A DNA stretch of 64,000 nt, taken from NCBI GenBank assembly GCA_900544675.1, contig UQVZ01000015.1:1-64000 (forward strand), given 5' to 3'. Below, piece after piece: positions 43,132 through 52,014 of this stretch (position 1 is its first letter; each line of letters starts with the position of its first letter). The stretch is from an uncultured Bacteroides sp. Lineage in GTDB: Bacteria; Bacteroidota; Bacteroidia; Bacteroidales; Bacteroidaceae. The notes beneath the pieces are model-generated. The model had not been told where the DNA came from. It made no database searches and was given only the letters and a program-made list of their open reading frames with translations. The position numbers and the translations under genes are program-made.

Positions 43132-43983
43132 ATGAATCTCATTCTAATTGCGGTAATCTCATTGGGCGCCATCGGATTGGTTTCTGCCATCGTCCTGTAT
43201 GTGGCTTCGAAGAAGTTTGCCGTGTATGAAGATCCGCGCATTGCCCAGGTGGCAGAAGCGTTGCCCCAAGCCAATTGCGGCGGATGTGGATTCCCGGGAT
43301 GCTCGGGCTTTGCCTCCGCATGCGTGAAGGCAGGCTCGCTCGACGGAAAGCTCTGCCCCGTAGGCGGACAACCGACGATGGAGAAAATAGCTGCTATCCT
43401 GGGACTGGAAGCCACGGCATCCGAGCCGAAAGTGGCGGTAGTGAGATGTAACGGCACGTGTGCCAACCGTCCGAAGCTGACCCAATACGACGGAGTACGC
43501 TCGTGCACAGTAGCAAACACCGCAGGCGGAGGAGAAACGGGATGTTTCTTCGGGTGCCTGGGATATGGCGATTGCGTAAGCGCATGCCAGTTTGACGCCA
43601 TCCGGGTGAACCCCGAAACAGGGATTCCCGAAGTGGATGAAGCGAAATGTACGGCGTGTGGAGCCTGTGCCAAGGCTTGTCCGCGGAACATCATCGAAAT
43701 CCGCCCGAAGGGCAAGAACAACCGCCGTGTGTACGTGCAATGCGTCAACAAAGACAAGGGAGCCCTTGCCCGGAAAGCCTGCTCGGCGGCATGCATCGGG
43801 TGCGGAAAATGCGTGAAGGTATGTCCCTTCGAAGCCATCACGCTCGAAAACAACCTCGCCTACATCGACCCTGCCAAGTGCAAGGCGTGCCGCAAGTGCG
43901 AGCTGGAATGTCCGCAAGGGGCCATCACCGCGGTCAATTTCCCTCCCCGCAAGCAAAAAGAAACGCCGCAAGGCGAAGCTTAA
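43132..43983 (+). CDS. rnfB: Rnf complex subunit B, ferredoxin acceptor
   Basis: A 283-residue protein. The N-terminal membrane helix (about 3-25) is followed by the Fe-S domain CGGCGFPGCSGFASAC and then several ferredoxin motifs (CFFGCLGYGDCVSACQ, CTACGACAKACP, CIGCGKCVKVCP, CKACRKCELECP). It takes electrons from reduced ferredoxin and passes them into Rnf, which couples ferredoxin:NAD+ oxidoreduction to Na+ or H+ pumping. I start at 43132, where the conserved membrane N-terminus begins, rather than the longer overlapping frame. Confidence 0.95.
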   Translation: MNLILIAVISLGAIGLVSAIVLYVASKKFAVYEDPRIAQVAEALPQANCGGCGFPGCSGFASACVKAGSLDGKLCPVGGQPTMEKIAAILGLEATASEPKVAVVRCNGTCANRPKLTQYDGVRSCTVANTAGGGETGCFFGCLGYGDCVSACQFDAIRVNPETGIPEVDEAKCTACGACAKACPRNIIEIRPKGKNNRRVYVQCVNKDKGALARKACSAACIGCGKCVKVCPFEAITLENNLAYIDPAKCKACRKCELECPQGAITAVNFPPRKQKETPQGEA

Positions 43984-44019
43984 CCAACCCAAAGTAGAAC
44001 TCTAAAAAATATAGATAAA

Positions 44020-45357
44020 GTGAAGACATTCAGCATTGGTGGAGTACATCCAGCACCAAACAAATTGTCGGAAGGCAAAGCCATCGAGACGCTTGCGCTT
44101 CCCCGGCAAGCCATATTCCCTTTGTCGCAACACATCGGCGCACCTGCCACCCCTATCGTCAAGAAAGGCGATACGGTGAAAGTGGGCACCAAGATTGCGG
44201 AAGCAGGCGGCTTTGTCTCTGCGCCCATATTCTCTTCCGTATCCGGAAAGGTGAACAAGATAGATACCGTAATCGACGCGAGCGGCTATCGGAAGCCCGC
44301 CATCTACATCGATGTGGAAGGCGACGAATGGGAACCTTCTATCGACCGCAGCCCTGAACCGGTCAAGGCGTGCGACCTTACCCCCGAAGAAATCGTAACC
44401 CGAATCAAGGAAGCCGGCATTGTGGGCATGGGCGGAGCCTGTTTCCCTACCCACGTCAAGCTCACTCCTCCGCCGGGATGCAAGGCAGAATGCGTCATCG
44501 TAAACGGAGTAGAGTGTGAACCTTACCTTACCGCCGACCACCGGCTAATGCTGGAGAAGTCCGACGAAATACTCATCGGCGTAAGCATCCTGATGAAAGC
44601 CGCTAAGGTGAGCCGCGCCTACATCGCCATCGAGAACAACAAACCCGACGCCATACGCCTGCTTTCCGAAAAAGCCTCAGCCTATACGGGCATCGAGGTA
44701 GTGCCCTTGAAAGTGAAATATCCGCAAGGAGGCGAAAAGCAACTGATTGACGCCGTTATCGGCCGCCAGGTGCCCGCTCCTCCTGCCCTGCCCATTCACG
44801 TAGGCGCCATCGTGCAAAACGTAGGCACGGTGTTCGCCATCTATGAGGCGGTGCAGAAGCACAAACCTCTTTTCGAGCGGGTAGTGACCGTCACGGGCAA
44901 ATCTCTGAAAAACCCGTCGAACTTCCTGACCCGCATGGGCACACCGATGAGCCAACTGATAGAAGCCGCAGGCGGAATGCCCGAAGATACCGGCAAGGTC
45001 ATCGGCGGAGGGCCGATGATGGGAAAGGCACTGATGAGCACCGAAGTCCCCGTATGCAAAGGAAGTTCGGGCATCCTGCTGATGAACGAACACGAAGCGA
45101 AACGCACGGCTCCCCAGCCTTGCATCCGGTGTGCGAAGTGTGTAAGCGTGTGTGCGATGGGACTGGAACCTTACCTGCTTGCCACCTGCTCGGCACACGG
45201 AGACTGGGACCGCGTGGAGCACGAAATGATTATGTCGTGCATCGAATGCGGCTCATGCCAGTACACGTGTCCTTCACACCGCCCGATACTCGACAACATC
45301 CGTTTAGGGAAAGGCAAGGTGGGCGCCATCATCCGGGCACGGAACGCCAAGAAATAA
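44020..45357 (+). CDS. rnfC: Rnf complex subunit C, NADH-binding
   Basis: A 445-residue protein homologous to the NADH-dehydrogenase flavin subunit. It begins at a GTG codon (conserved MKTFSIGGVHP), carries NADH/FMN-binding motifs (GMGGACFPTHVKL, VNGVECEPYLTADHRLM) and ends with two 4Fe-4S motifs (CIRCAKCVSVCAMGLEP; CIECGSCQYTCPSH). It is the site of NAD+ reduction on the cytoplasmic face of Rnf. Confidence 0.95.
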   Translation: MKTFSIGGVHPAPNKLSEGKAIETLALPRQAIFPLSQHIGAPATPIVKKGDTVKVGTKIAEAGGFVSAPIFSSVSGKVNKIDTVIDASGYRKPAIYIDVEGDEWEPSIDRSPEPVKACDLTPEEIVTRIKEAGIVGMGGACFPTHVKLTPPPGCKAECVIVNGVECEPYLTADHRLMLEKSDEILIGVSILMKAAKVSRAYIAIENNKPDAIRLLSEKASAYTGIEVVPLKVKYPQGGEKQLIDAVIGRQVPAPPALPIHVGAIVQNVGTVFAIYEAVQKHKPLFERVVTVTGKSLKNPSNFLTRMGTPMSQLIEAAGGMPEDTGKVIGGGPMMGKALMSTEVPVCKGSSGILLMNEHEAKRTAPQPCIRCAKCVSVCAMGLEPYLLATCSAHGDWDRVEHEMIMSCIECGSCQYTCPSHRPILDNIRLGKGKVGAIIRARNAKK

Positions 45358-45405
45358 GAACCATACATTAATTCATTCGTTAACCATTAATAATTGTCAA
45401 TCGTT

Positions 45406-46413
45406 ATGGCAAATAAACTGATTGTATCTTTATCGCCCCACGTGCATAGCGGAGACAGCATCCAGCGCAACATGTACGGCGTGCTGATTGCGCTAATACC
45501 CGCCCTGCTCGTATCGTTCTTTGTATTCGGACTGGGGGCGCTCATCGTCACGCTCACCTCGGTCGCGGCGTGCCTCTTCTTCGAATGGGCTATCACAAAA
45601 TACATTCTGAAACGTGAACAGAACACTATTATGGACGGGTCGGCGGTCATCACGGGCGTATTATTAGCATTCAACCTGCCTTCCAACCTGCCCGTATGGA
45701 TTATCATCATCGGCGCGCTGGTGGCTATCGGCATCGGCAAGATGACCTTCGGCGGACTGGGCTGCAATCCTTTCAATCCCGCACTTATCGGTCGTGTGTT
45801 CCTGCTTATCTCCTTCCCCGTACAGATGACCTCGTGGCCACAGGCGGGACAATGGGGAGCTTACCTGGATGCCGAGACCGGAGCCACTCCACTGGCGTTG
45901 ATGAAGCAAGCCATCAAGTCGGGAGACCCCTCTGTATTAAGCGAACTTCCCAGCAGCCTGAGCCTGCTGATAGGCATTCCGGACAGTTGCCAGATGGGAG
46001 CCGGATGCATAGGCGAAATCAGTGCCCTGGCCTTGCTCCTCGGCTTGGCATACATGCTCTGGAAGAAAATCATCACGTGGCACATCCCGGTATCCATCCT
46101 CGTCACCGTATTCGTATTTGCCGGTCTGATGCATTGGGCTAATCCTATTTATGCCTCGCCCGTGCAACACCTCTTTACCGGAGGTCTGATGCTGGGCGCC
46201 ATCTTTATGGCGACCGATTATGTCACCTCGCCGATGAGCCACAAGGGCATGCTGATATACGGTGTATGCATCGGTTTCCTCACCGTGGTCATCCGTACCT
46301 TCGGAGCATATCCTGAAGGAATGTCGTTCGCCATCCTGATTATGAATGCGTTCACTCCTTTAATTAATACGTATTGTAAACCCAAACGCTACGGGGAGGT
46401 AGCTAAAAAATGA
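45406..46413 (+). CDS. rnfD: Rnf complex subunit D
   Basis: A 335-residue integral membrane subunit of the NqrB/RnfD family with about ten hydrophobic helices. The site for covalent FMN on Thr lies in the ETGATPLALMK stretch (SGATPL-like). It forms the ion path with RnfE/RnfA. I start at 45406 (MANKLIVSLSPHVHSGDS) rather than an upstream non-ATG codon. The 3' end overlaps rnfG by 4 bp. Confidence 0.95.
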   Translation: MANKLIVSLSPHVHSGDSIQRNMYGVLIALIPALLVSFFVFGLGALIVTLTSVAACLFFEWAITKYILKREQNTIMDGSAVITGVLLAFNLPSNLPVWIIIIGALVAIGIGKMTFGGLGCNPFNPALIGRVFLLISFPVQMTSWPQAGQWGAYLDAETGATPLALMKQAIKSGDPSVLSELPSSLSLLIGIPDSCQMGAGCIGEISALALLLGLAYMLWKKIITWHIPVSILVTVFVFAGLMHWANPIYASPVQHLFTGGLMLGAIFMATDYVTSPMSHKGMLIYGVCIGFLTVVIRTFGAYPEGMSFAILIMNAFTPLINTYCKPKRYGEVAKK

Positions 46414-47015
46414 AAAAGCTGGAATCATCACTGAAGAATATGGTCCTGTCGCTGACAGGTTTTTCCATTGTTGCAGGCGGCTTGCTGGGCTGGGTCAATG
46501 CCGCTACGGTCGAACCTATCGCCCAAGCCAACGCCCAAGCGTTGAGCGATGCCATCGCCGTCGTAGTTCCGGGATTCGATAACAATCCCGCCGAAGAAGC
46601 CGAGACCATCGAACTGGAAGGCACTACCTACACCATTTATCCCGCCACAAAAGACGGAGAGCCCATCGGAGCCGCCGTAGAAGCTTCGGCAAACGGATTC
46701 GGAGGCACACTCACCGTGCTGGTAGGCTTCGACACCGAAGGAAACATCATCGACTATTCCCTGCTCAGCCATTCGGAAACACCGGGACTCGGCTCGAAAG
46801 CCGCCGACTGGTTCAAGAAAGGAGGCAAGGGAGACATTACCGGCAAGAATCCGGGCGAAAAGCCTTTGACGGTAAGCAAGGACGGAGGCGAAATAGACGC
46901 CATCACCGCCTCTACCATCACCTCGCGCGCTTTCCTGCAGGCGGTGAACAATGCCTACTCCGCCTATATGGAGGGAGAGGTAGACGCCACCAGCGGCGCA
47001 TCGCCCCAACATTAA
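46410..47015 (+). CDS. rnfG: Rnf complex subunit G, flavoprotein
   Basis: A 201-residue protein with one N-terminal helix and a periplasmic FMN-binding domain. The flavinylation motif is in DAITASTITSRAF, where a Thr carries FMN by a phosphoester bond. It transfers electrons between RnfD and the complex. Its start overlaps the rnfD stop (ATGA). The flavin transferase ApbE is not in this window. Confidence 0.94.
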   Translation: MKKLESSLKNMVLSLTGFSIVAGGLLGWVNAATVEPIAQANAQALSDAIAVVVPGFDNNPAEEAETIELEGTTYTIYPATKDGEPIGAAVEASANGFGGTLTVLVGFDTEGNIIDYSLLSHSETPGLGSKAADWFKKGGKGDITGKNPGEKPLTVSKDGGEIDAITASTITSRAFLQAVNNAYSAYMEGEVDATSGASPQH

Positions 47016-47034
47016 TCAAGAAAGGAGAATGCTT

Positions 47035-47619
47035 ATGAACAACTTTAAAGTACTGATAAACGGAATTGTCAAGGAGAACCCTACGTTTGTCCTCCTTTTA
47101 GGCATGTGTCCCACGCTGGGAACAACGTCTTCTGCCATCAACGGAATGGGAATGGGACTCGCCACAATGTTTGTCCTCATCTGTTCCAACTTCGCCATCT
47201 CTGCCATCAAGAACCTGGTGCCAGACATGGTGCGGATTCCTATCTTCGTCGTAGTCATCGCCTCGTTCGTCACCGTCTTGCAAATGTTGATGCAGGCCTA
47301 TGTACCGGGGCTTTATGCCACATTGGGTCTGTTCATCCCCCTTATCGTGGTGAACTGCATCCTGTTGGGACGTGCCGAAGCTTTTGCCTGCAAGAATTCT
47401 CCCGTAGCTTCCCTGTTCGACGGACTGGGCATCGGGCTGGGCTTCACCATCGCCCTTACCTTGCTGGGCAGTGTACGAGAGTTGCTGGGAACAGGCAAGC
47501 TGTTCGGCATCACCATCGTACCCGAACAATACGGAATGCTGGTCTTTGTGCTGGCTCCGGGAGCTTTCATCGCCCTGGGATACCTCATCGCCATTGTCAA
47601 CCGATTAAAAAAGAATTAA
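47035..47619 (+). CDS. rnfE: Rnf complex subunit E
   Basis: A 194-residue, six-helix membrane subunit (NqrD/RnfE family), with NPTFVLLLGMCPTLGTTSSA near the start and the GFTIALTLLGSVRELLG motif. A rare clear AGGAG (47023-47027) lies 7 nt before the ATG at 47035, which decides the start over the ATG at 47029. Confidence 0.94.
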   Translation: MNNFKVLINGIVKENPTFVLLLGMCPTLGTTSSAINGMGMGLATMFVLICSNFAISAIKNLVPDMVRIPIFVVVIASFVTVLQMLMQAYVPGLYATLGLFIPLIVVNCILLGRAEAFACKNSPVASLFDGLGIGLGFTIALTLLGSVRELLGTGKLFGITIVPEQYGMLVFVLAPGAFIALGYLIAIVNRLKKN

Positions 47620-47630
47620 ACTGAATCATT

Positions 47631-48230
47631 ATGGAATATATCTTGATATTCATCACCGCCATCTTTGTGAACAACATCGTGTTGTCGCAATTCCTCGGCA
47701 TCTGTCCTTTCCTGGGCGTATCGAAAAAAGTGGAGACCGCCATGGGCATGGGAGCGGCCGTAGCCTTCGTGCTGACGCTTTCCACCATCGTCACTTACGT
47801 TATCCAGAAGTTCGTGCTCGACCCCTTCGGCCTTGCCTACTTGCAAACCATCGCTTTCATTCTCGTCATCGCCGCACTGGTACAGATGGTCGAAATCATC
47901 CTGAAGAAGGTGTCTCCCGCGCTTTATCAGGCACTGGGCGTATTCCTTCCGTTGATTACCACCAACTGCTGCATCCTGGGAGTAGCCATTCTGGTCATCC
48001 AGAAAGATTTCGATTTGCTTACAGGAGTCATCTATGCCTTCTCTACTGCCCTGGGCTTTGCCCTTGCCTTGATTATCTTTGCCGGCATCCGCGAACAGCT
48101 CAGCCTGGTCAACATCCCCAAGGGAATGCAAGGGATGTCCATCGCCCTAGTCACCGCCGGACTGCTGGCCATGGCATTCATGGGCTTCTCGGGAGTAGAC
48201 AAGGGACTTGCCGCACTGATGGGACTCTAA
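47631..48230 (+). CDS. rnfA: Rnf complex subunit A
   Basis: A 199-residue, six-helix membrane subunit (NqrE/RnfA family), paralogous to RnfE: FVNNIVLSQFLGICPFLGVSK, then PLITTNCCILGVAILV. RnfA and RnfE together hold a membrane Fe-S cluster (conserved Cys in GICP and NCCI). It is the last gene of the operon. Confidence 0.95.
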   Translation: MEYILIFITAIFVNNIVLSQFLGICPFLGVSKKVETAMGMGAAVAFVLTLSTIVTYVIQKFVLDPFGLAYLQTIAFILVIAALVQMVEIILKKVSPALYQALGVFLPLITTNCCILGVAILVIQKDFDLLTGVIYAFSTALGFALALIIFAGIREQLSLVNIPKGMQGMSIALVTAGLLAMAFMGFSGVDKGLAALMGL

Positions 48231-48254
48231 GAAGCAAGTTTTTATAGCACTAAA

Positions 48255-48287
48255 AAAGCTGCCTCTCCACCACGGAGAAGCAGCTTT
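48255..48287 (-). terminator. Terminator of fba (minus strand)
   Basis: AAAGCTGC.TCTCC and GGAGA..GCAGCTTT form a stem. Read on the minus strand it is followed by TTTTTT, so it ends fba transcripts. It also sits just after rnfA and may serve both. Confidence 0.75.
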
Positions 48288-48336
48288 ACATTTATAGTTA
48301 TAGGTGTATAAAGTTTCCTTTTATCTCATCAAACGA

Positions 48337-49344
48337 TTATTGTTGAGCCAACTTGCCGTCTGAACCCAATACGTTGATGATTTTGTGCTTGTACATCTTT
48401 TCCATTTCGTCGCGAGCCGGACCCAGGTATTTACGCGGGTCGAATTCTGCCGGTTTTTCAGCGAATACCTTACGAACAGCAGCAGTCATAGCCAAACGAG
48501 AGTCTGAGTCGATGTTAATCTTGCAAACTGCTGATTTAGCAGCCTTACGCAATTCTTCTTCGGGGATACCGATAGCAGCTTCCAACTTGCCGCCATACTG
48601 GTTGATCATGTCTACATATTCCTGAGGAACTGAAGATGATCCGTGCAATACGATGGGGAATCCCGGGAGTTTTTCCATTACAGCGTCCAATACGTCGAAT
48701 GCCAAAGGAGGAGGAACCAGACGACCAGTCTTCGGGTCTACGTGGCATTGTTCGGGTTTGAACTTGTAAGCACCGTGAGAAGTACCGATTGAGATAGCCA
48801 GCGAGTCGCAACCTGTACGGGTAGCGAAGTCGATAACTTCTTCAGGGTTGGTATAAGTGTGATGTTCAGCAGAAACTTCATCTTCTACACCAGCCAATAC
48901 ACCCAGTTCGCCTTCTACAGTTACATCATATTGGTGAGCATATTCAACAACTTTCTTAGTCAAAGCAACGTTTTCTTCGTAAGGCAGGTGAGAACCATCG
49001 ATCATTACTGAAGAGAAACCGAGGTCTACGCAAGACTTGCAGAGTTCGAAAGAATCTCCGTGGTCGAGGTGAAGAACGATTTCAGGATGTTCGCAACCCA
49101 ATTCTTTAGCGTATGCTACAGCACCTTCTGCCATGTAACGCAGCAAAGTCTGGTTTGCATAGTTACGCGCACCTTTTGAAACCTGCAAGATAACCGGAGA
49201 TTTAGTTTCTACAGCAGCTTTGATGATAGCCTGCAACTGCTCCATATTATTGAAGTTGAAAGCCGGGATAGCGTATCCACCTTTAATTGCTCTGGCAAAC
49301 ATGTCTTTGGTGTTCACCAAGCCTAAGTCTTTGTAATTAACCAT
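48337..49344 (-). CDS. fba: Class II fructose-bisphosphate aldolase
   Basis: A 335-residue zinc-dependent aldolase of glycolysis and gluconeogenesis. The metal and active-site motifs are HLDHGDSFELCKSC, VEGELGVLAGVEDE (Glu), TSHGAYKFK and LHGSSSVPQEY (second His pair). It has its own promoter (49385-49392) and terminator. The codon choice (TTC/AAC/GAA rich) is that of a highly expressed gene. Confidence 0.96.
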   Translation of the reverse strand: MVNYKDLGLVNTKDMFARAIKGGYAIPAFNFNNMEQLQAIIKAAVETKSPVILQVSKGARNYANQTLLRYMAEGAVAYAKELGCEHPEIVLHLDHGDSFELCKSCVDLGFSSVMIDGSHLPYEENVALTKKVVEYAHQYDVTVEGELGVLAGVEDEVSAEHHTYTNPEEVIDFATRTGCDSLAISIGTSHGAYKFKPEQCHVDPKTGRLVPPPLAFDVLDAVMEKLPGFPIVLHGSSSVPQEYVDMINQYGGKLEAAIGIPEEELRKAAKSAVCKINIDSDSRLAMTAAVRKVFAEKPAEFDPRKYLGPARDEMEKMYKHKIINVLGSDGKLAQQ

Positions 49345-49384
49345 TGTTGTACGTTTTATAATTGTTAGTGAATTAATTCCACTG

Positions 49385-49392
49385 CAAATGTA
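49385..49392 (-). promoter_or_regulatory. Promoter -7 box of fba
   Basis: Reads TACATTTG on the minus strand, 40 bp before the ATG. Confidence 0.65.
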
Positions 49393-49445
49393 AAAATAAA
49401 AGCGACAACATCACACATTCTCATCCAAAAAAAGCAAGCCGAATT

Positions 49446-49478
49446 AAGGTGTTTTATTAAAATTCACACCTTTTTTTT
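49446..49478 (+). terminator. Orphan terminator upstream of rpmE2
   Basis: AAGGTGT (49446-49452) pairs with ACACCTT (49466-49472), followed by T8. It points rightwards, but no plus-strand gene precedes it. The stretch 49345-49800 otherwise has no supported gene. Confidence 0.6.
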
Positions 49479-49639
49479 AAGAACTCCCAAGGATGCAAAG
49501 TAAAGGTTGCAAAACAATTCCCTGCCCGCAAGGGCTCAAAAACAAGAAACCGCCCATTGCCTTACTATATTATATAAAATAGGTATGTCCGTACACCGCC
49601 AGAACAAGGACTGTCCAAACGAAGATATACTTTACCAGC

Positions 49640-49660
49640 TGTTTCAATATAGATGAAACA
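49640..49660. promoter_or_regulatory. Isolated TGTTTCA-N7-TGAAACA palindrome
   Basis: Perfect 7-bp arms, with the same half-sites as the array at 42327-42435, about 145 bp upstream of the rpmE2 -7 box. Confidence 0.55.
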
Positions 49661-49804
49661 CGCAACGGATATAACTGCATCTGCCCATGAAGTATATATT
49701 CATTTCAAAGCAATGTATATCCCCTTTGACCTGCAACCGGCTGGCAAATTGCAGATAGGCATAAAAAATAATCCTAAAACGTTTTCTATTTCAAGGAAAA
49801 GCCG

Positions 49805-49812
49805 TATCTTTG
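49805..49812 (+). promoter_or_regulatory. Promoter -7 box of rpmE2
   Basis: TATCTTTG, 111 bp before the ATG, giving an unusually long leader for this genome. Confidence 0.7.
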
Positions 49813-49819
49813 CACCCCG

Positions 49820-49923
49820 AAACGAACCATTACACACGCAAAAGATACCCGAGAGGGTGTCTGGAGAGTTACAGAGTTACCAGGTATTATTTGCAAACAA
49901 TAACAATAAAAGTATATACTGAA
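49820..49923 (+). promoter_or_regulatory. Candidate structured leader of rpmE2
   Basis: The roughly 100-nt leader contains AGATACCC-GAGA-GGGTGTCT (49843-49862), an 8-bp stem with a GNRA-type loop. Two GAGTTACA/AGTTACC repeats and an A-rich stretch then run up to the ATG. It could be an autoregulatory ribosomal-protein leader; I do not recognise it as a known family. Confidence 0.45.
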
Positions 49924-50175
49924 ATGAAAAAAGGCATTCATCCTGAAAACTACCGTCCGGTAGTATTTAAAGACATGTCAAACGGTGACATGTTCTTGTC
50001 TCGTTCAACTTGTGCAACCAAGGACACTATCGAATTCGAAGGTGAAACTTATCCGTTGGTAAAGTTGGAAATCTCCAGCTCTTCTCACCCGTTCTATACC
50101 GGTAAATCAAAACTGGTTGATACAGCAGGACGTGTGGATAAGTTCATGAACCGTTACAAAGGCATCAAGAAGTAA
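49924..50175 (+). CDS. rpmE2: Ribosomal protein L31 type B
   Basis: An 83-residue ribosomal protein (MKKGIHPENYRPVVFKDMSN; SSHPFYTGKSKLVDTAGRVDKF). It lacks the CxxC zinc motif of the C+ form, so it is the zinc-independent B type. This is a single gene with a long leader and a strong terminator. Confidence 0.96.
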   Translation: MKKGIHPENYRPVVFKDMSNGDMFLSRSTCATKDTIEFEGETYPLVKLEISSSSHPFYTGKSKLVDTAGRVDKFMNRYKGIKK

Positions 50176-50194
50176 GATTCACTTTTCACAACAT

Positions 50195-50239
50195 AAGACC
50201 GGGCATTTCCTCACACAGGAAGTGCCCGGTCTTGTTTTT
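50195..50239 (+). terminator. Terminator of rpmE2
   Basis: AAGACCGGGCA.TTCCT pairs with AGGAA.TGCCCGGTCTT around a five-base loop, followed by GTTTTT. Confidence 0.9.
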
Positions 50240-50251
50240 CAGCCTGACTTG

Positions 50252-51982
50252 TCAGAGTTTCCACCCTTCCGTTTCCATCTGTACAGTCCAAAGACGGTGA
50301 TACAAGCCGTGTAAAGCCAACAGTTCGTCGTGAGTGCCCTCTTCGACCACTTCCCCGTGATTGAGCACCACAATGTGATCAGCATTGCAAATCGTTTTCA
50401 ACCGATGGGCAATGACAATGACCGTGCGCCCACTGATCAACGAATCGATGGCTTTCTGCACCTCCACTTCATTTTCGGGGTCAAGCGATGCGGTCGCCTC
50501 ATCCAATAAAATGATAGGAGCGTCTTTCAAGATAGCACGCGCTATGGAGATACGCTGTTTTTCACCGCCCGACAACGTACAACCGCCTTCGCCCACCGGT
50601 GTGTCATAGCCTTGCGGAAGCCGCATAATGAAATCATGGCAACAGGCGCGACGGGCAGCTTCTTCTATCTCGGCATCGGTGGCATCGCTGCGTCCGAAGC
50701 GGATGTTGTTGCGTACGGTATCCTGAAACAGATAAACATCCTGAAAGACCATGGATATGCGCCGCATCAGACTTTCCGGCTCTATCTCGTTCAGCGGAAT
50801 GCCGTCGAGGCAAATACGCCCGTGCTGCGGGTCGTAAAAACGGGCGCAGAGCTTCATCAGCGTACTCTTACCGCTCCCCGACGGACCTACAAGCGCCGTC
50901 AGTGAATTTTTGTGCAAGGTGAGAGAAACGTCATGCAATACCTCCTTATCTTGATAGGCAAAAGAGACATGCTCTAAGGTCAAGTCACCGTCGGCGGGCG
51001 CTTCCCGATTGCCTTTCATTTCCGGTTCGTTCATCAAAGACAGAATACGCCCTCCGGCAATGGAGAAATAGCGGAACTCGGCAAAGTTGGTGAGCGCGGA
51101 AGTCAAAGGGTCGAATACACGGGAACCAACCACCAAAAACAGGACGAATGTCAGCAACGAAAGTTCGCCTCCCAGCAACAGATATGTACCGCAAAGCACC
51201 ATCAGTGTAAGACCGGCACGTACCAGCGTAATGGACAATAAGACAAAAGGTCCCAACAAAGCCTCTTGCCGGATACAGGCACGGCGCAGCTCGGCAAAAG
51301 CATCCCGCAGACGGACAAATCGGTCGCCCAGCAAGTTGTAAGCCTTCATTACGCGAATGCCCTGCAAATATTCTTCCAGCCGGTTGCCCGCATTAATCTT
51401 GGCGGCAATCTGACGCCCGCTCAGCTTTTGCTGCACACCGGTACTGACCCACAGCACCAACAAGGCAAGAGGAACGGAAACAAACATGGCTACCGCCATC
51501 CGCCAGTCTATCCATACTAAAGAAAGAAAAGCCAGCAACGGCATGACCAGCGCGCCCATCAGCTGAGGCAGGTGATGCGATATGCCTGTCTCGGCCATGG
51601 TAAAGTCGGTGATAAGCATAGACGAAAGGTCGCCGGGGTCGCGTCGGGACAAAAATCCCAACGACAGCTTGCGCAAATGTTCGGCCAGAGAAATACGTCC
51701 CGACGCGCTCATTTCGTAAGCACCCCGGAAGTTGGCGCGATAAGAAGCGCGTTCGGCCAAAGCCATAAGCGCCATATATCCTGTCAATATGCCGAAAAGG
51801 CACCATAATTTAGGTGTATCCAGCGGTGTCCCGCTACCGTCGAAAGCACTGAAGAGGATACGTATAGCCTCGATGGAAAGGCAGAAAGGAACGATGTTCA
51901 CCAAATTGGCCAACATCGTATAGCCAACGGGCTTGTTCAGTCGTTCCGTATGGCCGATGGTTATGTTTCGGATTGCGTTCAT
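50252..51982 (-). CDS. ABC exporter half-transporter (second of pair)
   Basis: A 576-residue type IV ABC exporter: six-helix membrane domain (about 1-310) then an ATPase with GPSGSGKSTL, signature LSGGEKQRISIARA, Walker B IILLDEATASLDPENE and the H-loop IVIAHRL. All catalytic residues look intact. It starts 32 bp after the first half-transporter and probably forms a heterodimer with it. The pair resembles YbtPQ/IrtAB-type transporters, which move siderophores or peptides. The co-encoded methyltransferase suggests a modified small molecule as cargo; this is inference. Confidence 0.88.
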   Translation of the reverse strand: MNAIRNITIGHTERLNKPVGYTMLANLVNIVPFCLSIEAIRILFSAFDGSGTPLDTPKLWCLFGILTGYMALMALAERASYRANFRGAYEMSASGRISLAEHLRKLSLGFLSRRDPGDLSSMLITDFTMAETGISHHLPQLMGALVMPLLAFLSLVWIDWRMAVAMFVSVPLALLVLWVSTGVQQKLSGRQIAAKINAGNRLEEYLQGIRVMKAYNLLGDRFVRLRDAFAELRRACIRQEALLGPFVLLSITLVRAGLTLMVLCGTYLLLGGELSLLTFVLFLVVGSRVFDPLTSALTNFAEFRYFSIAGGRILSLMNEPEMKGNREAPADGDLTLEHVSFAYQDKEVLHDVSLTLHKNSLTALVGPSGSGKSTLMKLCARFYDPQHGRICLDGIPLNEIEPESLMRRISMVFQDVYLFQDTVRNNIRFGRSDATDAEIEEAARRACCHDFIMRLPQGYDTPVGEGGCTLSGGEKQRISIARAILKDAPIILLDEATASLDPENEVEVQKAIDSLISGRTVIVIAHRLKTICNADHIVVLNHGEVVEEGTHDELLALHGLYHRLWTVQMETEGWKL

Positions 51983-52014
51983 AAGTTTATAGTTCTTTAT
52001 AATTATCACTCCTG

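Noticed and set aside
49653..49922. 89-codon gene before rpmE2
   Set aside because: The frame runs through the rpmE2 promoter and leader; no domain seen.
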